DNA of 64,000 nucleotides, from assembly GCF_018873765.1 (NCBI RefSeq), contig NC_057923.1:11296413-11360412 (forward strand). The letters are read 5' to 3'. This document shows, in pieces, positions 1 through 11,422 of this stretch (its first letter is position 1; each line of letters begins with the position of its first letter). The stretch comes from Telopea speciosissima. Its lineage: Eukaryota > Streptophyta > Magnoliopsida > Proteales > Proteaceae. Position numbers and translations under genes: made by a program. Below the pieces are notes generated by a model. The model was given only the letters and a program-made list of their open reading frames with translations, did no database searches and was not told the DNA's origin.

Positions 1-461
1 TAGGATCATTTTAGTGTTGGTAGCTCATTACAACCTGGAGCTTCACCAGATGGATGTGAAAACGACATTCTTAAACGGGGATTTGGAGGAAGAAGTCTAC
101 ATGAACCAGCTTGAGGGGTTCAGTAAACAAGGAAAGGAAAATCTAGTGTGCAGATTAAAGAAATCCATCTATGGACTTAAACAAGCTTCCGGACAATTTG
201 AGCCAGTGTCCACAGAATGTTCTGGAGCGAAAACGGATGAAAGATGTTCCCTATTCTTCAGTTGTGTGAAGTCTTATGTATGTTATGACTTGTACTCGTC
301 CAGATATTAGCTATGCAGTTGGGATGTTGGGCAGATACGTCAGTAATCCTGGTATGGATCACAGGGTAGCTGCTAAGAAGGTGATGCGTTATCTACAGGG
401 CACGAAAGATCACATGGTTACTTACAGAACAACTGATCAGTTGGAAGTGATCGGTTTTTAA
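1..461 (+). pseudogene. Ty1/Copia reverse transcriptase fragment, internally deleted
   Basis: From the window edge to about 210 the frame reads a Copia reverse-transcriptase segment (QMDVKTTFLNGDLEEEVYM, then CRLKKSIYGLKQAS). After a junction near 205-240 it resumes far downstream in the same polyprotein (MTCTRPDISYAVGMLGRYVS, then KKVMRYLQGTKDH), the stretch linking reverse transcriptase to RNase H. The catalytic YVDD block and the residues around it are missing, so this is a deleted, non-functional copy. The match stops abruptly at 461, where AT-rich non-coding DNA begins. No LTR could be tied to it; its 5' part lies outside the window. Confidence 0.88.
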
Positions 462-1243
462 TAAATATCCTTATTTGTAATTATAATTTCTTAACTGATA
501 AGAAATGTCCTTATTTGCAATTATCATTTCTTGAGCGTTAAGAAAGGGTTTGCTGAGTACGCATATCAAATAGGATCCCACCACTTGGCATTTAACTGGA
601 ACAGGAAAGATTTTTCTAAAGAAGGGTGAGAGAGTAGAGTAACCTGCAGATATGTTATTCTCTCTCCCTATTCGTGTTTTCTCTCTACTCCACACATCTT
701 ACTCTCTCTTCCTGTGTTGTGATTTGAGAGCTAGGGTTTTGAATCCTAGTGAGTATTCAGAAAAATTTCTACTGCTGGTCTCATGCAAGAGTTGTACAAA
801 GAATAAGTTGTTCATTCATGTGGTCAGCCACACTCTCAAGTGTTGTATTCCTTTGGAGAGTCTGCGCTTGTGGATTAATGGATTAACAGATAACCCTAAG
901 TCCCTTAATGTGATGGATTGAATATCAAATGATACATGAGCCACGATTTCAAGATTAACACTTTTAAATTTGGCACCTATTTCCAACAGAACCTTGATGC
1001 TAAGAAAAAAAGATATTTCTATACCATCTATCTCTGAAACCATGAGTGGGTGCTGAAAATACAATCATAAATGGTAGTAGTTCCCATGTAAATGCATACA
1101 TTCCATTGCATATGCAACTGGTACAACAGTACCCAGAGAGCAGAAGACACAAGTAATCGGAGGTATGTACTAAGTAACTAAAGCAGGCCATAGTGCCATA
1201 CCGGATGGGTACTAAGCCATAAAAAGAGAATAAGCACATATAT

Positions 1244-1246
<3 letters not shown>
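462..1246. other. Non-coding stretch between Copia remnant and NFD6-like exons
   Basis: AT-rich sequence with a short near-repeat (ccttatttgtaattat at 471-486, ccttatttgcaattat at 511-526) and CT-rich tracts at 650-720. It may hold the unrecognised last exon of the minus-strand NFD6-like gene, for example after the AG near 1041, but I cannot prove one. Confidence 0.4.

Positions 1247-1283
<37 letters not shown>
1247..1283. repeat. (GA)n microsatellite
   Basis: Uninterrupted GA dinucleotide run of about 18 units followed by a G-rich tail. On the minus strand it is a CT tract just inside the second intron of the NFD6-like gene, about 15-50 nt after the donor site. Confidence 0.95.
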
Positions 1284-1286
<3 letters not shown>

Positions 1287-1302
1287 GGGGGGAGAGAAAC
1301 AC

Positions 1303-1671
1303 CTTCAGAGAGCCATCCCCGGTTTCCACCCTCTAAAAAAAGCATTGAAGTGAGCAATGCTGAAGTAGTAACACTATGTAACGACATCAAAGATTGAGCA
1401 CAGCCTAACTCCATGGGAAACCTGCATTGAATCATCGCAGCACTCTTTTATAGCCTCATAATCATGAACAATTAATAATTCTTAATAAAAAGATAAACCT
1501 GGAGAAAGATGAAAGCTTATGTCGAGAAACTCATGCAGAAGTGGGCCTTGTAGAAGCGAATCTTCCAACCTTACTTGCTCCCGAAGCAAAGGATGATGAT
1601 GATCTGCACCCACTTAGAATTCTTGATGCAGGGGAGCTTAGAAGAGTTCGTCTTGCATAATTAGCTACCAT
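1303..1671 (-). pseudogene. NUCLEAR FUSION DEFECTIVE 6-like gene (exons 1-2), in-frame stop
   Basis: The plant NFD6-like family comprises small, probably mitochondria-targeted proteins; Arabidopsis NFD6 is linked to polar-nucleus fusion. On the minus strand an ATG at 1671-1669 opens a Ser/Arg-rich, presequence-like N-terminus (MVANYARRTLLSSPASRILS, then GRFASTRPTSA). After 46 codons an in-frame TGA lies at 1533-1531. The same frame continues as VSRHKLSSFS to a GT donor after 1499. The second exon, 1421-1303, carries the most recognisable family block (FPMELGCAQSLMSLHSVTTS, then ALLTSMLF and GWLSEG) and ends at a GT donor. Splicing phase agrees (AG+G gives Arg). The family is known for variable last exons; none was identified here. 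The TGA may be a real nonsense mutation (Arg CGA to TGA is one transition) or a sequencing error. Confidence 0.62.
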
Positions 1672-2646
1672 TCTTTCTTCCTCAGTGTTTTCTCTGTTCT
1701 GTTTATTTATCTGAATGGTAAAGGGAGAGGAAATTTAGTTAATATAATAAGGAAAAGGAAAGAAAAGGAAGAAGTGGTGGAGTAGCACTATGCAAGCACC
1801 GTTTCCTTAGGGTGGCAGGGAAAATATATATAGAAAGAAAAAGCAATTAAAAAAATTGGAAATTTTTGATGAAGATTCATTATCAAAGTGCTTTTTTCCA
1901 TGCATTTGGTTGTAAGGAAAATAAAGTGTTCTTTTTTTCCGCATCTGGTTGTGAGGAAAACATACATCAAATCAAGACATTCCAGTTCTTCTTATTGAGG
2001 TCTTTAAGAAATGAACCTCAAATCAGCTCAGAGCAGGAAAAGCAGTTCCACAAAAAATAAAACATAGCCACAAGTTTTTGTTACTAAAATAGAACTGAAT
2101 AAGTGCAAATCCAAGTTCAGACTTCAGAGGGCGATTAGTCCCGTTTTTCTCCAACCACAGAGAAAATTAATCCAGATGGAAGCGGATAGGGACTAAATCA
2201 AGTACAGCCGAGAACATAATTTGCTTTTTACCTATATATAGTTCCAAGATTGTAGCAGCAACAATCACCTCTCAGAGTAGCAGAAGGTATTCAAATGACT
2301 AATTCTATTCTATCTAAAATGACATTTCAGAACAGAAGAAACAGACCCAAATGGAGGTCCTTCTTGTCGTTATACCATTCAAATTTAAAAACCCAACAAA
2401 AGGCATAAATCCTAAATCGTTCAATTGCACACAAAATTGAAACCACATTACACTCAGGGGTAATTCAGAAGTAAAACGACAAAGGGGAAGATCTACCTCT
2501 TATTAAATAACCAGAGGAAGCCGAGGAGTTTACAGAGTTTACGGAAAAAGCCCGCTACGTCCTTGTTATTCCATGAGACAGTCGAAAACAACTAAAATCC
2601 TTTACCGAGCTCTACTAACAGAGGTTGCAGAATCTGATGAAAACGT
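1672..2646. other. Upstream / non-coding stretch
   Basis: No convincing reading frame. It contains a local near-duplication (gcttttttccatgcatttgg near 1892 and ttttttccgcatctggttgt near 1933). It is the probable upstream or 5'-UTR-intron region of the NFD6-like gene. Confidence 0.35.
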
Positions 2647-2724
2647 GAAAGAAGAAAACAGGGGTCAGCTATGAGAGACGAAGGAGTAGAAGTGTAAAGG
2701 AAAAAAAAAAAGAGGCATTACTCA

Positions 2725-2835
2725 CCATTGACGGTGTCAGACCATTGAAGCACTGAAATGGCAGAACGATGGGAAACCCTGCAGAATATTCCGATTTCGT
2801 TACAGGGAAAAGCCAGAAACCATGACCAGCTGTTT
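2725..2835 (-). promoter_or_regulatory. Possible 5'-UTR exon with splice donor (duplicated at 18783-18895)
   Basis: On the minus strand this block ends in GTCAATG followed by GTGAGTAA, a near-consensus plant donor. It lies about 1 kb upstream of the NFD6-like start codon and is well conserved between the two copies. A non-coding first exon of the NFD6-like gene is an inference from position and donor only. Confidence 0.3.
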
Positions 2836-2948
2836 ACAAAACCTCTAGACCTTTAATCCCTATAAAGGTCTAGACGACTCCATGAAGTTGTAACTTTCGA
2901 ATTTTCCCATTTTCTTCGGTTTTGGTTGCCGAAGGTCTTACTTAGAAG

Positions 2949-3548
2949 TAGGGGTGTCAACGGGCCGGTTTCGGTTCGGGCTTTTCGGTTTCGGTGTGAC
3001 TTTTATAGAAACCAAAATCAAACCATTAAGAAATATTTGGTTTCGGTTTCGGTGCGATTTGGTTTCGTGTCGGTTTCAGTTTATGATAACGGGTTGATAT
3101 CGGTTTGGATTCGGTTTGGTACCGATTTTATATAACTAGTAAGGTCCGGTTAGTGCTAATTTTTCTTCTCTTTCTCTTTTAAGTACATAAAATATTTCAA
3201 ATACAATGCATCTTTGTATCCTATGTCCTATGGCCTATGGATACAATTGGTTGGGTAATCACTAACAAAGGATATGAGATAAAGTGAGAAACTATCACAA
3301 CACATTTAGGGGGCAATGGGGCATTAGGTATTTACTGATTTACTCATTTATCGGGTTAGGTCGGTTCGGTTTGGGTTCGGGACTAACGGTTCGGGCTACC
3401 GGTGCACCGTCGGGCTAGCCCAAACCAAACCAAACCGTTTGCCTTTCTGGATCCACAAACCGAACCGAACCATTAAGAGTTCGGTCCGGTGTGGTCCGGG
3501 CTGGTTCGGACCGGTTTCATGGGTTCGGGTTGGGTATTGACACCCCTA
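2949..3548. mobile_element. hAT-like non-autonomous element, 600 bp
   Basis: It begins TAGGGGTGTCAA and ends TTGACACCCCTA, a perfect 12-bp terminal inverted repeat, and is flanked by the 8-bp direct duplication CTTAGAAG (2941-2948 and 3549-3556). The interior is dominated by GGTTTCGGTT / AACCGAACC motifs and has no transposase. The paralogous site near 18995-19005 carries the flank without the element, an empty site. The 8-bp duplication is the basis for assigning it to hAT. Confidence 0.85.
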
Positions 3549-3686
3549 CTTAGAAGTCTTTCAATAGTTGGGGTCTTCAGCCTTTGGAAGGCCACTATAG
3601 GCCCACCGGCTAGCTGCCAAGCCCATGGACTTAGCCGTTTGGGTTAAGTAAACAACCATTGTTAATAACTTTCTAGGACTGATATT

Positions 3687-3812
3687 CTCTGTGCCGCAGT
3701 GCAGCCTGTGCCCAAACACATGGACTGGATATTCAGGGGGCAGGACGGTCATTTCATCCATCCCCATGTGTCTGGGTGCAGCCTACGGCCTTGGCACAAA
3801 GAACATTTGGCC
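3687..3812. mobile_element. Small foldback MITE (CTCTGTGYCGCAG family)
   Basis: Arms tattctctgtgccgcag and cttggcacaaagaacat form an imperfect inverted repeat around a roughly 90-bp centre. It is related to the better-preserved copy at 31594-31713. It lies in a segment (3661-3849) absent from tandem copy B. Confidence 0.6.
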
Positions 3813-4702
3813 AACTTTCTATTAGGAAGTCTACAGAAATGTAAAGAAACCTTAAGAAGTAAGGGTGTCAAAACCTAGCCCGAACCGATAAGATCGATTG
3901 AAACCAATCAAAAAAACCCGGATCAAACCGAACCAATCCTTATCGAATTTGTTTTAAACTGGGGTATGATGGGACCAACTGCAAACAGGGTTGCACCAAA
4001 TCGACCGGTATCCAAACCGAACCGAATGAAACCGATAAAAAAAAAAATCATTGAGTATAAGTGTATGAATAAGTGAATTTATTATCCATTGATTTCAATA
4101 TTGGTGCGAAAATTTCTGGTTCTAAGGGACAAATCAGTGAGTATGAGGTTATGAATAGGAAAATTGATTTGTAACAATGCTTCCATTGATCTCCTTGTTC
4201 ACTATATTAGTTGGATAGTAAATGAACGATTTGATGGTAGGGTTTATTTTATGATTTCAATATTAGTTATCTTATCAATAATTATTCATTGATTTCAATA
4301 TTAGTTATTTTTTCCTTATAAGTTAATGATAAATAATTATATGATTTCGTTACAAACTCTATTTATCCATTGATTTCAATATTAGTTATCTTTCCCTTAC
4401 AATTTATTCCTCTTTGTTCGGATTACAACATGAACGCATCAAATCAATTTTCCTATTTTAGGTTGTTTACTTATTTGACATGGGAATGTGAATTAAAGTG
4501 TTTTTATCGAATCTTTCATCACTACAAGTTATGAATGTAAGATTTCATTATGTTTCAAACCCGAAAAACAAAGTAATCTAAACCAGTATTAACCCGATAT
4601 TGAAAAACCAAATTAAATCAAACTGCACTAGATTGAAACCAATTGAAAATTGAAATTTCTTAACGGTTTAGTTTTGGTCTCAGTCATTCTGAGACTGAAA
4701 TT

Positions 4703-4707
4703 GAACC
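4703..4707. repeat. Target-site duplication GAACC (left)
   Basis: Identical to 16024-16028 on the other side of the Gypsy element. Five base pairs is the usual duplication size for plant LTR retrotransposon integrases. Confidence 0.9.
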
Positions 4708-4795
4708 TGATACATCCAATATTCACCGCCAATCAATGACCGCCACGTGTCGCGCATTTACCCGCTCCATAGCTAAGGGGAACGAATCGGGGTCC

Positions 4796-5015
4796 CGAAG
4801 ACACTCGGGGCGCGGCCACCACTCGGCGCGGCCCCGCATCAGGGCGCGGCCTCCTCACGGCCTCACTTAGGCGCGGCCTCACCCAGGCGCGGCCTCCTCA
4901 CAGCCCCACCCAGGCGCGGCCTCCTCACGGCCTCACCTAGGCGCGGCCTCACCAGGGGCGCAACCTCACCCAGGCGCGGCCTCCTCACCAGGGTGCGGCC
5001 TCACCCAGGCGCAAC
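4796..5015 (+). repeat. GC-rich tandem array in U3
   Basis: Irregular repetition of GGCGCGGCCTCACC / CTCCTCACGGCCTCACC units. The same core is shorter in the 3' LTR (15360-15535) and makes up a longer array in the interior (14330-14720). Confidence 0.85.
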
Positions 5016-5307
5016 ATCATGGGCACCGAGGTGGGGGCCACCCATCTACGACCCCGATCGTATCGCTAAGACTCATGTCACTACCAGGACTCTAGACCCT
5101 TAGAGGTCACGTCATCCGACGGATTCAAGCACCAAGGACGTTATCACCACACACGGATATCTATCCACCAAGGATCCCGATGCCACCAGACACTCCCTCC
5201 CAGCGGGGAGATGGCCAATCGAGATAGAGCCCGCTACCCAGGGCCTCTATCCACTCAACGGCACAATCGTCAATCAAACGGGGACTCTCCACACCGCCAT
5301 ATGCTAC

Positions 5308-5314
5308 TATAAAA
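5308..5314 (+). promoter_or_regulatory. TATA box of the 5' LTR
   Basis: TATAAAA in the context ctactataaaaggc, conserved at 15820-15826 in the 3' LTR. It is the likely retrotransposon promoter core and lies about 195 bp before the end of the LTR. Confidence 0.7.
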
Positions 5315-5512
5315 GGCAAAGGTACACAACCCCATAGGGGACATCTAAACTCATCCGAATCATCACTATTCATCCTTTTGCGCCAGGAGATCTAACTTTG
5401 GCATCGGAGAGCCCTAGGCCGGACCACACCGGTTCTCTCTGTTGACCCCTTTGGTCCACTTGCGGTGACGATACTCGCAGGACCGCTCGACGATTTCTTG
5501 ACGCAATAGCAT

Positions 5513-5530
5513 TGGCGCCTGCCTGTGGGA
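5513..5530 (+). other. Primer-binding site
   Basis: TGGCGCCTGCCTGTGGGA lies four bases after the LTR end. Sites beginning TGGCGCC and complementary to a tRNA 3' end are usual in plant Gypsy elements. Which tRNA primes this one cannot be decided here. Confidence 0.8.
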
Positions 5531-5576
5531 ACGAAGCTAGCCATTACGACTACTAGCTCGCTTCCATACTCATTCA

Positions 5577-7430
5577 ATGGCACGAAGGAAGACTACCACC
5601 ACCAACAACGGAGCAAGGAATGGATCACCACCCCCAGAGGGCTCTCGCCGCGAGCCAACGACCACTGGACCATGCCCCTCCTGGAGGAGGAGATCCCCCT
5701 TAATGACCGATTCGTGATCGCGAGCCCAACAATGACGAGGCCAACGATGTGGTGGTGGAGGTGACACTTGACCCCAATGCTCCAGCCACGTGGGTCGATC
5801 AACGACCGCAACGACAGATCCTCGGTGAACAACGACTCTTTCGAGAATACCGACGGGCGTGCGACATCTCACCGTCGGAGGACTTCACCAAGAAGCAAGG
5901 GTGGAGTCCATACCTCAACAAGAGCCAAACCCTAGGAGATCATCTCCGGGGCGCGAGATCGAGAGACTTGCGCGATAGGCAACCCCACTCCGCATGGGGG
6001 AGCCTTCCCAAGATCCCAGGAGAACAAGAGACCTCTCACCACGGTCGTAACGTGGGAGGACGCCAACACCCAGGGCGAGGGTGTCTAGCCCGCAGAGATT
6101 GGTCCGGAGGTCCGTGTTCGACTGACGACCTGAAGAAAGTCACATACCACGACGGCCGGACCTACAGAGAAGAAAGCCCTCACCTTCACGACAGGATTCA
6201 TCACGGCGTGACCATTCCCCATCCTACCAACACTCAAGGCGGGAGGGGACATCCAGAGAGAGCGTGAACGAGGTCGCAGCCGAACCTCGCCGGCCGGCGT
6301 GGGGGCAGACACGGACGAGGAGCTCGATCAAAGACTCCGCGACCTGGATGAGAAGCGGAAGGGTTGAAGAAGCGGACCAAAGGCGAGACACATTCCATAC
6401 CCCGGACAACACCCCTTCTCGGCAGAGATCATGTCACCACACTACCTTCCGTGTTTCGACTACCCACCTTTGAACTCTACAAGGTACCACCGACCCTAAT
6501 GACCACATCAACTACTTTAATGGCATGATGACGCTATATGGGGGTCGACATGATATCCCTGTCGGGCATTCCTGCGTCCCTTAAGGGAGCAGCCACATCA
6601 TGGTTCTCCAGTGCTACGACCGAGATCTATATGCTCGTTTGCGAGCTATGTGAGCGATTCGTCACCCGTTTCCAAAGCAGTCACAAGCGTAAGAAGACCA
6701 CCGTCAATCTACTAAACGTGGTACGTAACCCGGGGAATCTCTCGGGAATACGTTATCGAGTTCACCAAGGAGTCCCTGGAGGTTCGAGACTTGGATGACC
6801 AGACACAAGATGCAGCCCTAGCGCAGAGGTATTAGGGACTGGACTTGATCAAGGACCTGGCACGTCATGAGACCAGGACTATGAAAGAGCTCTCCCGGAG
6901 CGGTGCAACGAGTTTGCAAATATGGCCGAGGTACTACAAGCTAGAACAAAAATAATCGAGGCCAAGCCACAGGACAACAAGAGGCCAGCACCGATGACCG
7001 CAAAGAGGGTAAGAGGTCGAGGACAGAGCGCGACAAGAGCAGAGCGACCGCCCATCTAGGAGGACAGATCACGCCGCCCAGAGAGAAGTGAGAGGGCAAG
7101 CACTCCCCGAGTTCACACCATCGAACACCACCAGTCCCGATACTCATGCAGATCGGACCGTGACCTACTCCATTGGCCACGACCCATGCTAGCAGCGCCA
7201 GAGAAGCGAAACCCTAACAAATATTGTCTCTTCCACAAAGAGAATGGGCACGACATAGAGGAGTGCTATCAATTGAAGAGAGAGATAGAACAACCGGTAA
7301 AAGCAGGAAGCTTGAACAAGTATGTGAAGGGGAGACGTGACAACCGCTCAGTGCCAAGGAGATAGAGGTGGCGACGGAGACAGAGTGGAGCCGAGACGAG
7401 AAGAAAGAAGAACAGATCGAGAGAGAGACC
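5577..7430 (+). pseudogene. gag of the Gypsy element, broken
   Basis: Gag packages the element RNA. A start ATG at 5577 gives an Arg/Thr-rich N-terminus that soon meets stops. The conserved retrotransposon-gag domain is readable at about 6480-6830 in pieces (GTTDPNDHINYFNGMMTLYG, then SGIPASLKGAATSWF, then EVRDLDDQTQDAAL). A zinc-knuckle-like segment follows at about 7208-7290 (KYCLFHKENGHDIEECYQLK), typical of plant Gypsy gag. At least four frame changes and several stops break the frame. Confidence 0.82.
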
Positions 7431-10400
7431 GCCAGAAGAGCGGAGAGATGCCACGTAACCTAGTGGCACCAAGGGACCTCCTATCCTCACCATACTTGGA
7501 GGACCAGGGCAAGAGTCCACCTAAAAGCTAAAGCTCATGCCAGGTTCGTGGGAGTGGCAGAGAAGCCCAAAGAAGATAGCCAAGACGAGGCGGTGATCTC
7601 CTTCTCGGATGAAGACTGGAAGGACTAAACTTCCCGCATGAAGATGCCTTGGTAGTACAGTGGAGGTAGCCAATCGACCAGCACACGTGGTACGATAGAC
7701 ACAGCGGCGTGCGTGGACGCATCTTCTTGGACGCCTATCGACAGCCTCGTGTTCGGGACGACTCGCTCAAACCGAGCCCACTTATCTCCATGGATTCTCG
7801 TGCCACCGCCTCCATCGAGGTACCATAGAGCTACCCGTCACCTTCGGGTACACCTCAACAAGTAACCATCATGGTAAATTTCATGGTAGTCAAGTCCGTG
7901 GTTTCTTCAACGGCCTCCTAGGGCGACCATCACCGACCCTTAGAGGAGTCATATCACCACTTCACCGAAGATGAAGTTCCCACCGAGAATGGGGTAGGCG
8001 AAGTCCGAGGAGATCGAAGAAAGCAAGGAATGCTACGCCACCTTCATGAAAAAGAATAATGGCAACACCCGTGGAATGGCACTCGCCTAGAGAGCATGAT
8101 CGTGACTGAGAGATGAACTCGACAGAGAGAAGGGGAAGGCAGTGGAAGACCTCATCCCATGGCCACTCACCAGGATGACCCCTCCAAGGTCGCTCGTCGT
8201 CGGCCGCTAGCAAGGAACAAAGAAGAGCTTGGACACCTCCTCCAAGCGAACATAGATGTCTTCGCATGGTCGACCTCCGACATGCCAGGAATACCACGTT
8301 CCATAGTGGAACACCGACTACATGTCGACCCAACCAGAAGCCCGTTCAAGGCGGCGTAATTCGCCCTCACCGACAAGCGGAATCAAGGAGGAGGTCGAGA
8401 AGTTAAGCCGATCAGGGTTCATCGAAAGGAGAAGTTCCCAACCTGGCTCGCCAACGTGGTCATGGTACCAAAGCCAAGTGGGAAGTGGAGGATGTGTGTC
8501 GACTACACCGACCTAAACAAGGCATGCCCAAAAGATGAATACCCACCGCCCGGATCGACCCATCGATCGACGCCACCGCCGCCATGAGATGCCGAGTTTC
8601 ATGGACGCCTACTCCGGATACAACCAGATCCTCATGTATGAGGATGATGAGTCTTACACCGCATTCCGGACGGACAAAGAGAACTACTGCTACAACGTCA
8701 TGCCGTCGGGTTAAAGAATGCGGGGCCACCTATCGAGAATGGTCAACAAGATGTTCGAGGAGCAGATCGGGCGCAACATGGAGGTATATGTGGATGACAT
8801 GCTCGTAAAAACGCCCACACCAACCAACACCTGACCGACCTAGAGGAAGCATTCACAGCGATCGAGGAGGAACCAGATGAAGCTAAACCCCGCAAAGCGC
8901 CTGGTGTAACGTCGGGAAAATTCCCGGGTTCATGGTCTCACCGTGGAATAGAAGCCAACCCATCCAAGATCAAGGCCATCCAGAGATGGCACCTCCGAAC
9001 GGTCGTGAAGTGCAGAGGTTGAATGGAAGGGTCGCCGCCCTTTCCAGGTTCGTGTCACGATCAGGTGATAAGTGCTTACCATTCTTCAAAACATTGAAGA
9101 ACCTCCAAGCCCTAAGGACTTCACATGGACGGAAGAGTGCCAAAAAGGCGTTCGAGAATTGAAGGAGTACCTAGAGAGCCCACCTGTTTGGGCGATCGAA
9201 ACCTAACGAAGAGTTGCAGCTCTACCGCCGCCACCTGTGCCGCGGTCGGTAGATCGCTTGAAAGAAGAAGACAAAGTCCAGAGGCCCATCTACTACGCGC
9301 CCATGTCCCGATCGATGCGAGACCGGTACACTAGGATCGAGAAGGTAGCCTATGCATTGGTAATGGCAGCCAGGAAGCTACGACCATACTTCCAAGCCCA
9401 TACCATCACAAATTCTCACAGACCTACCCTTGAAGAAGATATTGCACAGCCGGACGCCTCGGACGATTGATAGCATGGGCGGTGGAGTCAAGTGAGCATG
9501 ACATCAAGTTCCAACCAAGGACAGCCATCAAAGGCCAGGCTCTTGCAGATTTCATTACAGTGTACCCGACCGAGATCGAGTCACAAACAGGGAGCCCGAA
9601 GAGAAGGATCACGGATCGTGGGACATGTTCGTGGATGGGTCGAGCAATGCGGCAGAAGCGGCGCCTGGCTCATATTAACCAGCCCCAAAGGATTTCGTAT
9701 CCAATATGCTCAGTTGACCTTCCAAGCATCCAATAATGAAGTAGAGTACGAGGCATTACTAGTCTGGACTCGGTGGCCAAAGCCATCCAAGTCACACACC
9801 TATCCACCCCGGAGCGACTCCCGCACTGCAGAACTGGTGAATGGAGAGTATGAAGCAAAAGATGAGAGGATGGCATCATACCTAACACGCGCTCAAGCAT
9901 TGATCGAGGGTTTCGAGAAGTTTGAGATGGTTCGAGTTCCGGGAGGAGAACGCGCCGATGCCCTATCCAGGCTAGCCAATGAGGAACTCGAAATTTGGCT
10001 AGCGCACTATGTTGAGATCCCGCATGAGCCAACATATAAGGAAAAGCAGTTAATGAGATCACTGAGGGACCTAGTCGGATGGACCCTCTACTCAACTACC
10101 TCCGTAACGATGTCTTACCGTAAGACAAGGCCGAAGCAAGGAAGATCGGGATGAGAGCGCAAAGTACACCGTCCTAGGGCATCGTCAAGCGGGGCAACAA
10201 GACCACTACTCCGGTGCCTAGGACCCAAGGGGGCAGAGTACGCCCAGCCGAAGTCCATGAGGGGATATGTGGAAGCCACATGGGGGACAAGCCCTAGCCT
10301 ACAAAATCCTCCGCTGTGGGACTATATCGGCCACGAATGCAAGAGGAGGCCATCCAATATGCCAAGAAGTGCGAGCAATGTCGGTTGTTCGCCCAAGACT

Positions 10401-11282
10401 CCCATCTACCCGCCACCAAGCCGACATCAATCCTCAACCCCATACCTTTGCCATGTGGGGACTAGACATCTTAGGTAATCTTCACCGCAGCACCAGGAAA
10501 CGGAAAGTACCGGTCGTCGCGATCGACTACTTCACCAAGTGGGTTGAAGCTAAACCCTTGGCCAAGATAACAGAGACAGAGATGGAGAAGTTCGTCCGCG
10601 ACGACGTCATCTAGAGTTCGGGTACCACGGATCCTCGTCTCGCATAATGGAAAACAATTCAACAACCCTAAATTCCAAGCATTCGTCACCGCTACAACAT
10701 CGACTATCGGCCCTGCCGGTAGCATACCCACAGCCAATGGTCGTGTGGAGGTCACCACACGTAACGCCATCGAAGGAGTCAAGAAAAGGCTAGAAGGAGC
10801 CAAAGGCAAGTAGGTAGAAGAGCTACCAAGCGTCCCGTGGGCATACCGAACTACAAGGCGGACGCCACAGGAGAGAGCCCATTCCGCCTAGCATATGGCA
10901 CTAAAGCATTGGCGCCGTAGAGGTCTCGCGCTATGTCCCATAGGGTTTCGCACTTCAATGAACGCACTTATGTCGACGGATGGGCGAACCTAGACTTTAT
11001 AGATGAGGTCCGCGAAAGAGCACTACTAAGGAACGCCGCCTACCAAAGAACGTCATCGCCAGGTACTATAACGCCAGGGTCAAGGAAAGGCTATTCCACC
11101 GGGGAGATTTAGTACTACGGAGGGCAAGCGCATCGCAGCCACGCAGCGGGAAGTCACCCAATCGGGAAGGACCCTACATAGTCTCCAAGCGCACGCCCGT
11201 GGACTTACCGCTTGAAGACTCCAGGGGCAAGAAGGTAGACCGTGCACTGGAACTCGAACATCCGAAGAAGTACTACCGGTAG
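7431..11282 (+). pseudogene. pol of the Gypsy element, broken (protease, RT, RNase H, integrase)
   Basis: Domains read in order but across frames. The protease region (about 7520-8060) is poorly preserved. Before the reverse transcriptase comes NIDVFAWSTSDMPGIPRSIV (8250-8310). The reverse transcriptase has WLANVVMVPKPSGKWRMCVD at about 8440-8500 and the catalytic YVDD at 8787-8798. RNase H follows (WDMFVDGSS at 9619-9645, NNEVEYEALL near 9735, VNGEYEAKDERMASYL near 9840). The integrase core has WGLDILGNL near 10460 and YFTKWVEAKPLA near 10530, and the C-terminal part (RGDLVLRRAS, EGPYIVSK) runs to a TAG at 11280-11282. The second acidic residue of the integrase DDE triad, expected in SDNGKQF, is His (codon 10643-10645). 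Frameshifts far outnumber non-conservative replacements. Confidence 0.9.
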
Positions 11283-11422
11283 AAGCATAGCAGTAGTGGT
11301 AGTGGTAGGTAATGAGTGTGAGGGAGTAGCAGAGACAACATAAAAGACAATGTGAATTTCATCAAAATAAAGAAATGTTGCAAGAATACTTGTCTTCTCC
11401 TACCACTCAATCGAACCAACAC

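Larger units (their letters stand above)
4708..5508 (+). repeat. 5' LTR of the Gypsy element
   Basis: 801 bp, starting TGATACATCCAATATTC, matching 15266-16023. U3 contains a GC-rich array (about 4796-5015) built on GCGCGGCCTCAC, a TATA box at 5308-5314 and a downstream leader. The end is read from alignment with the 3' LTR and from the adjoining primer-binding site. Confidence 0.92.

Noticed and set aside
1480..1660. Plus-strand open frame ending DAGELRRVRLA
   Set aside because: It is the antisense reading of the NFD6-like first exon, whose minus-strand product matches a known family and has a consistent splice phase.
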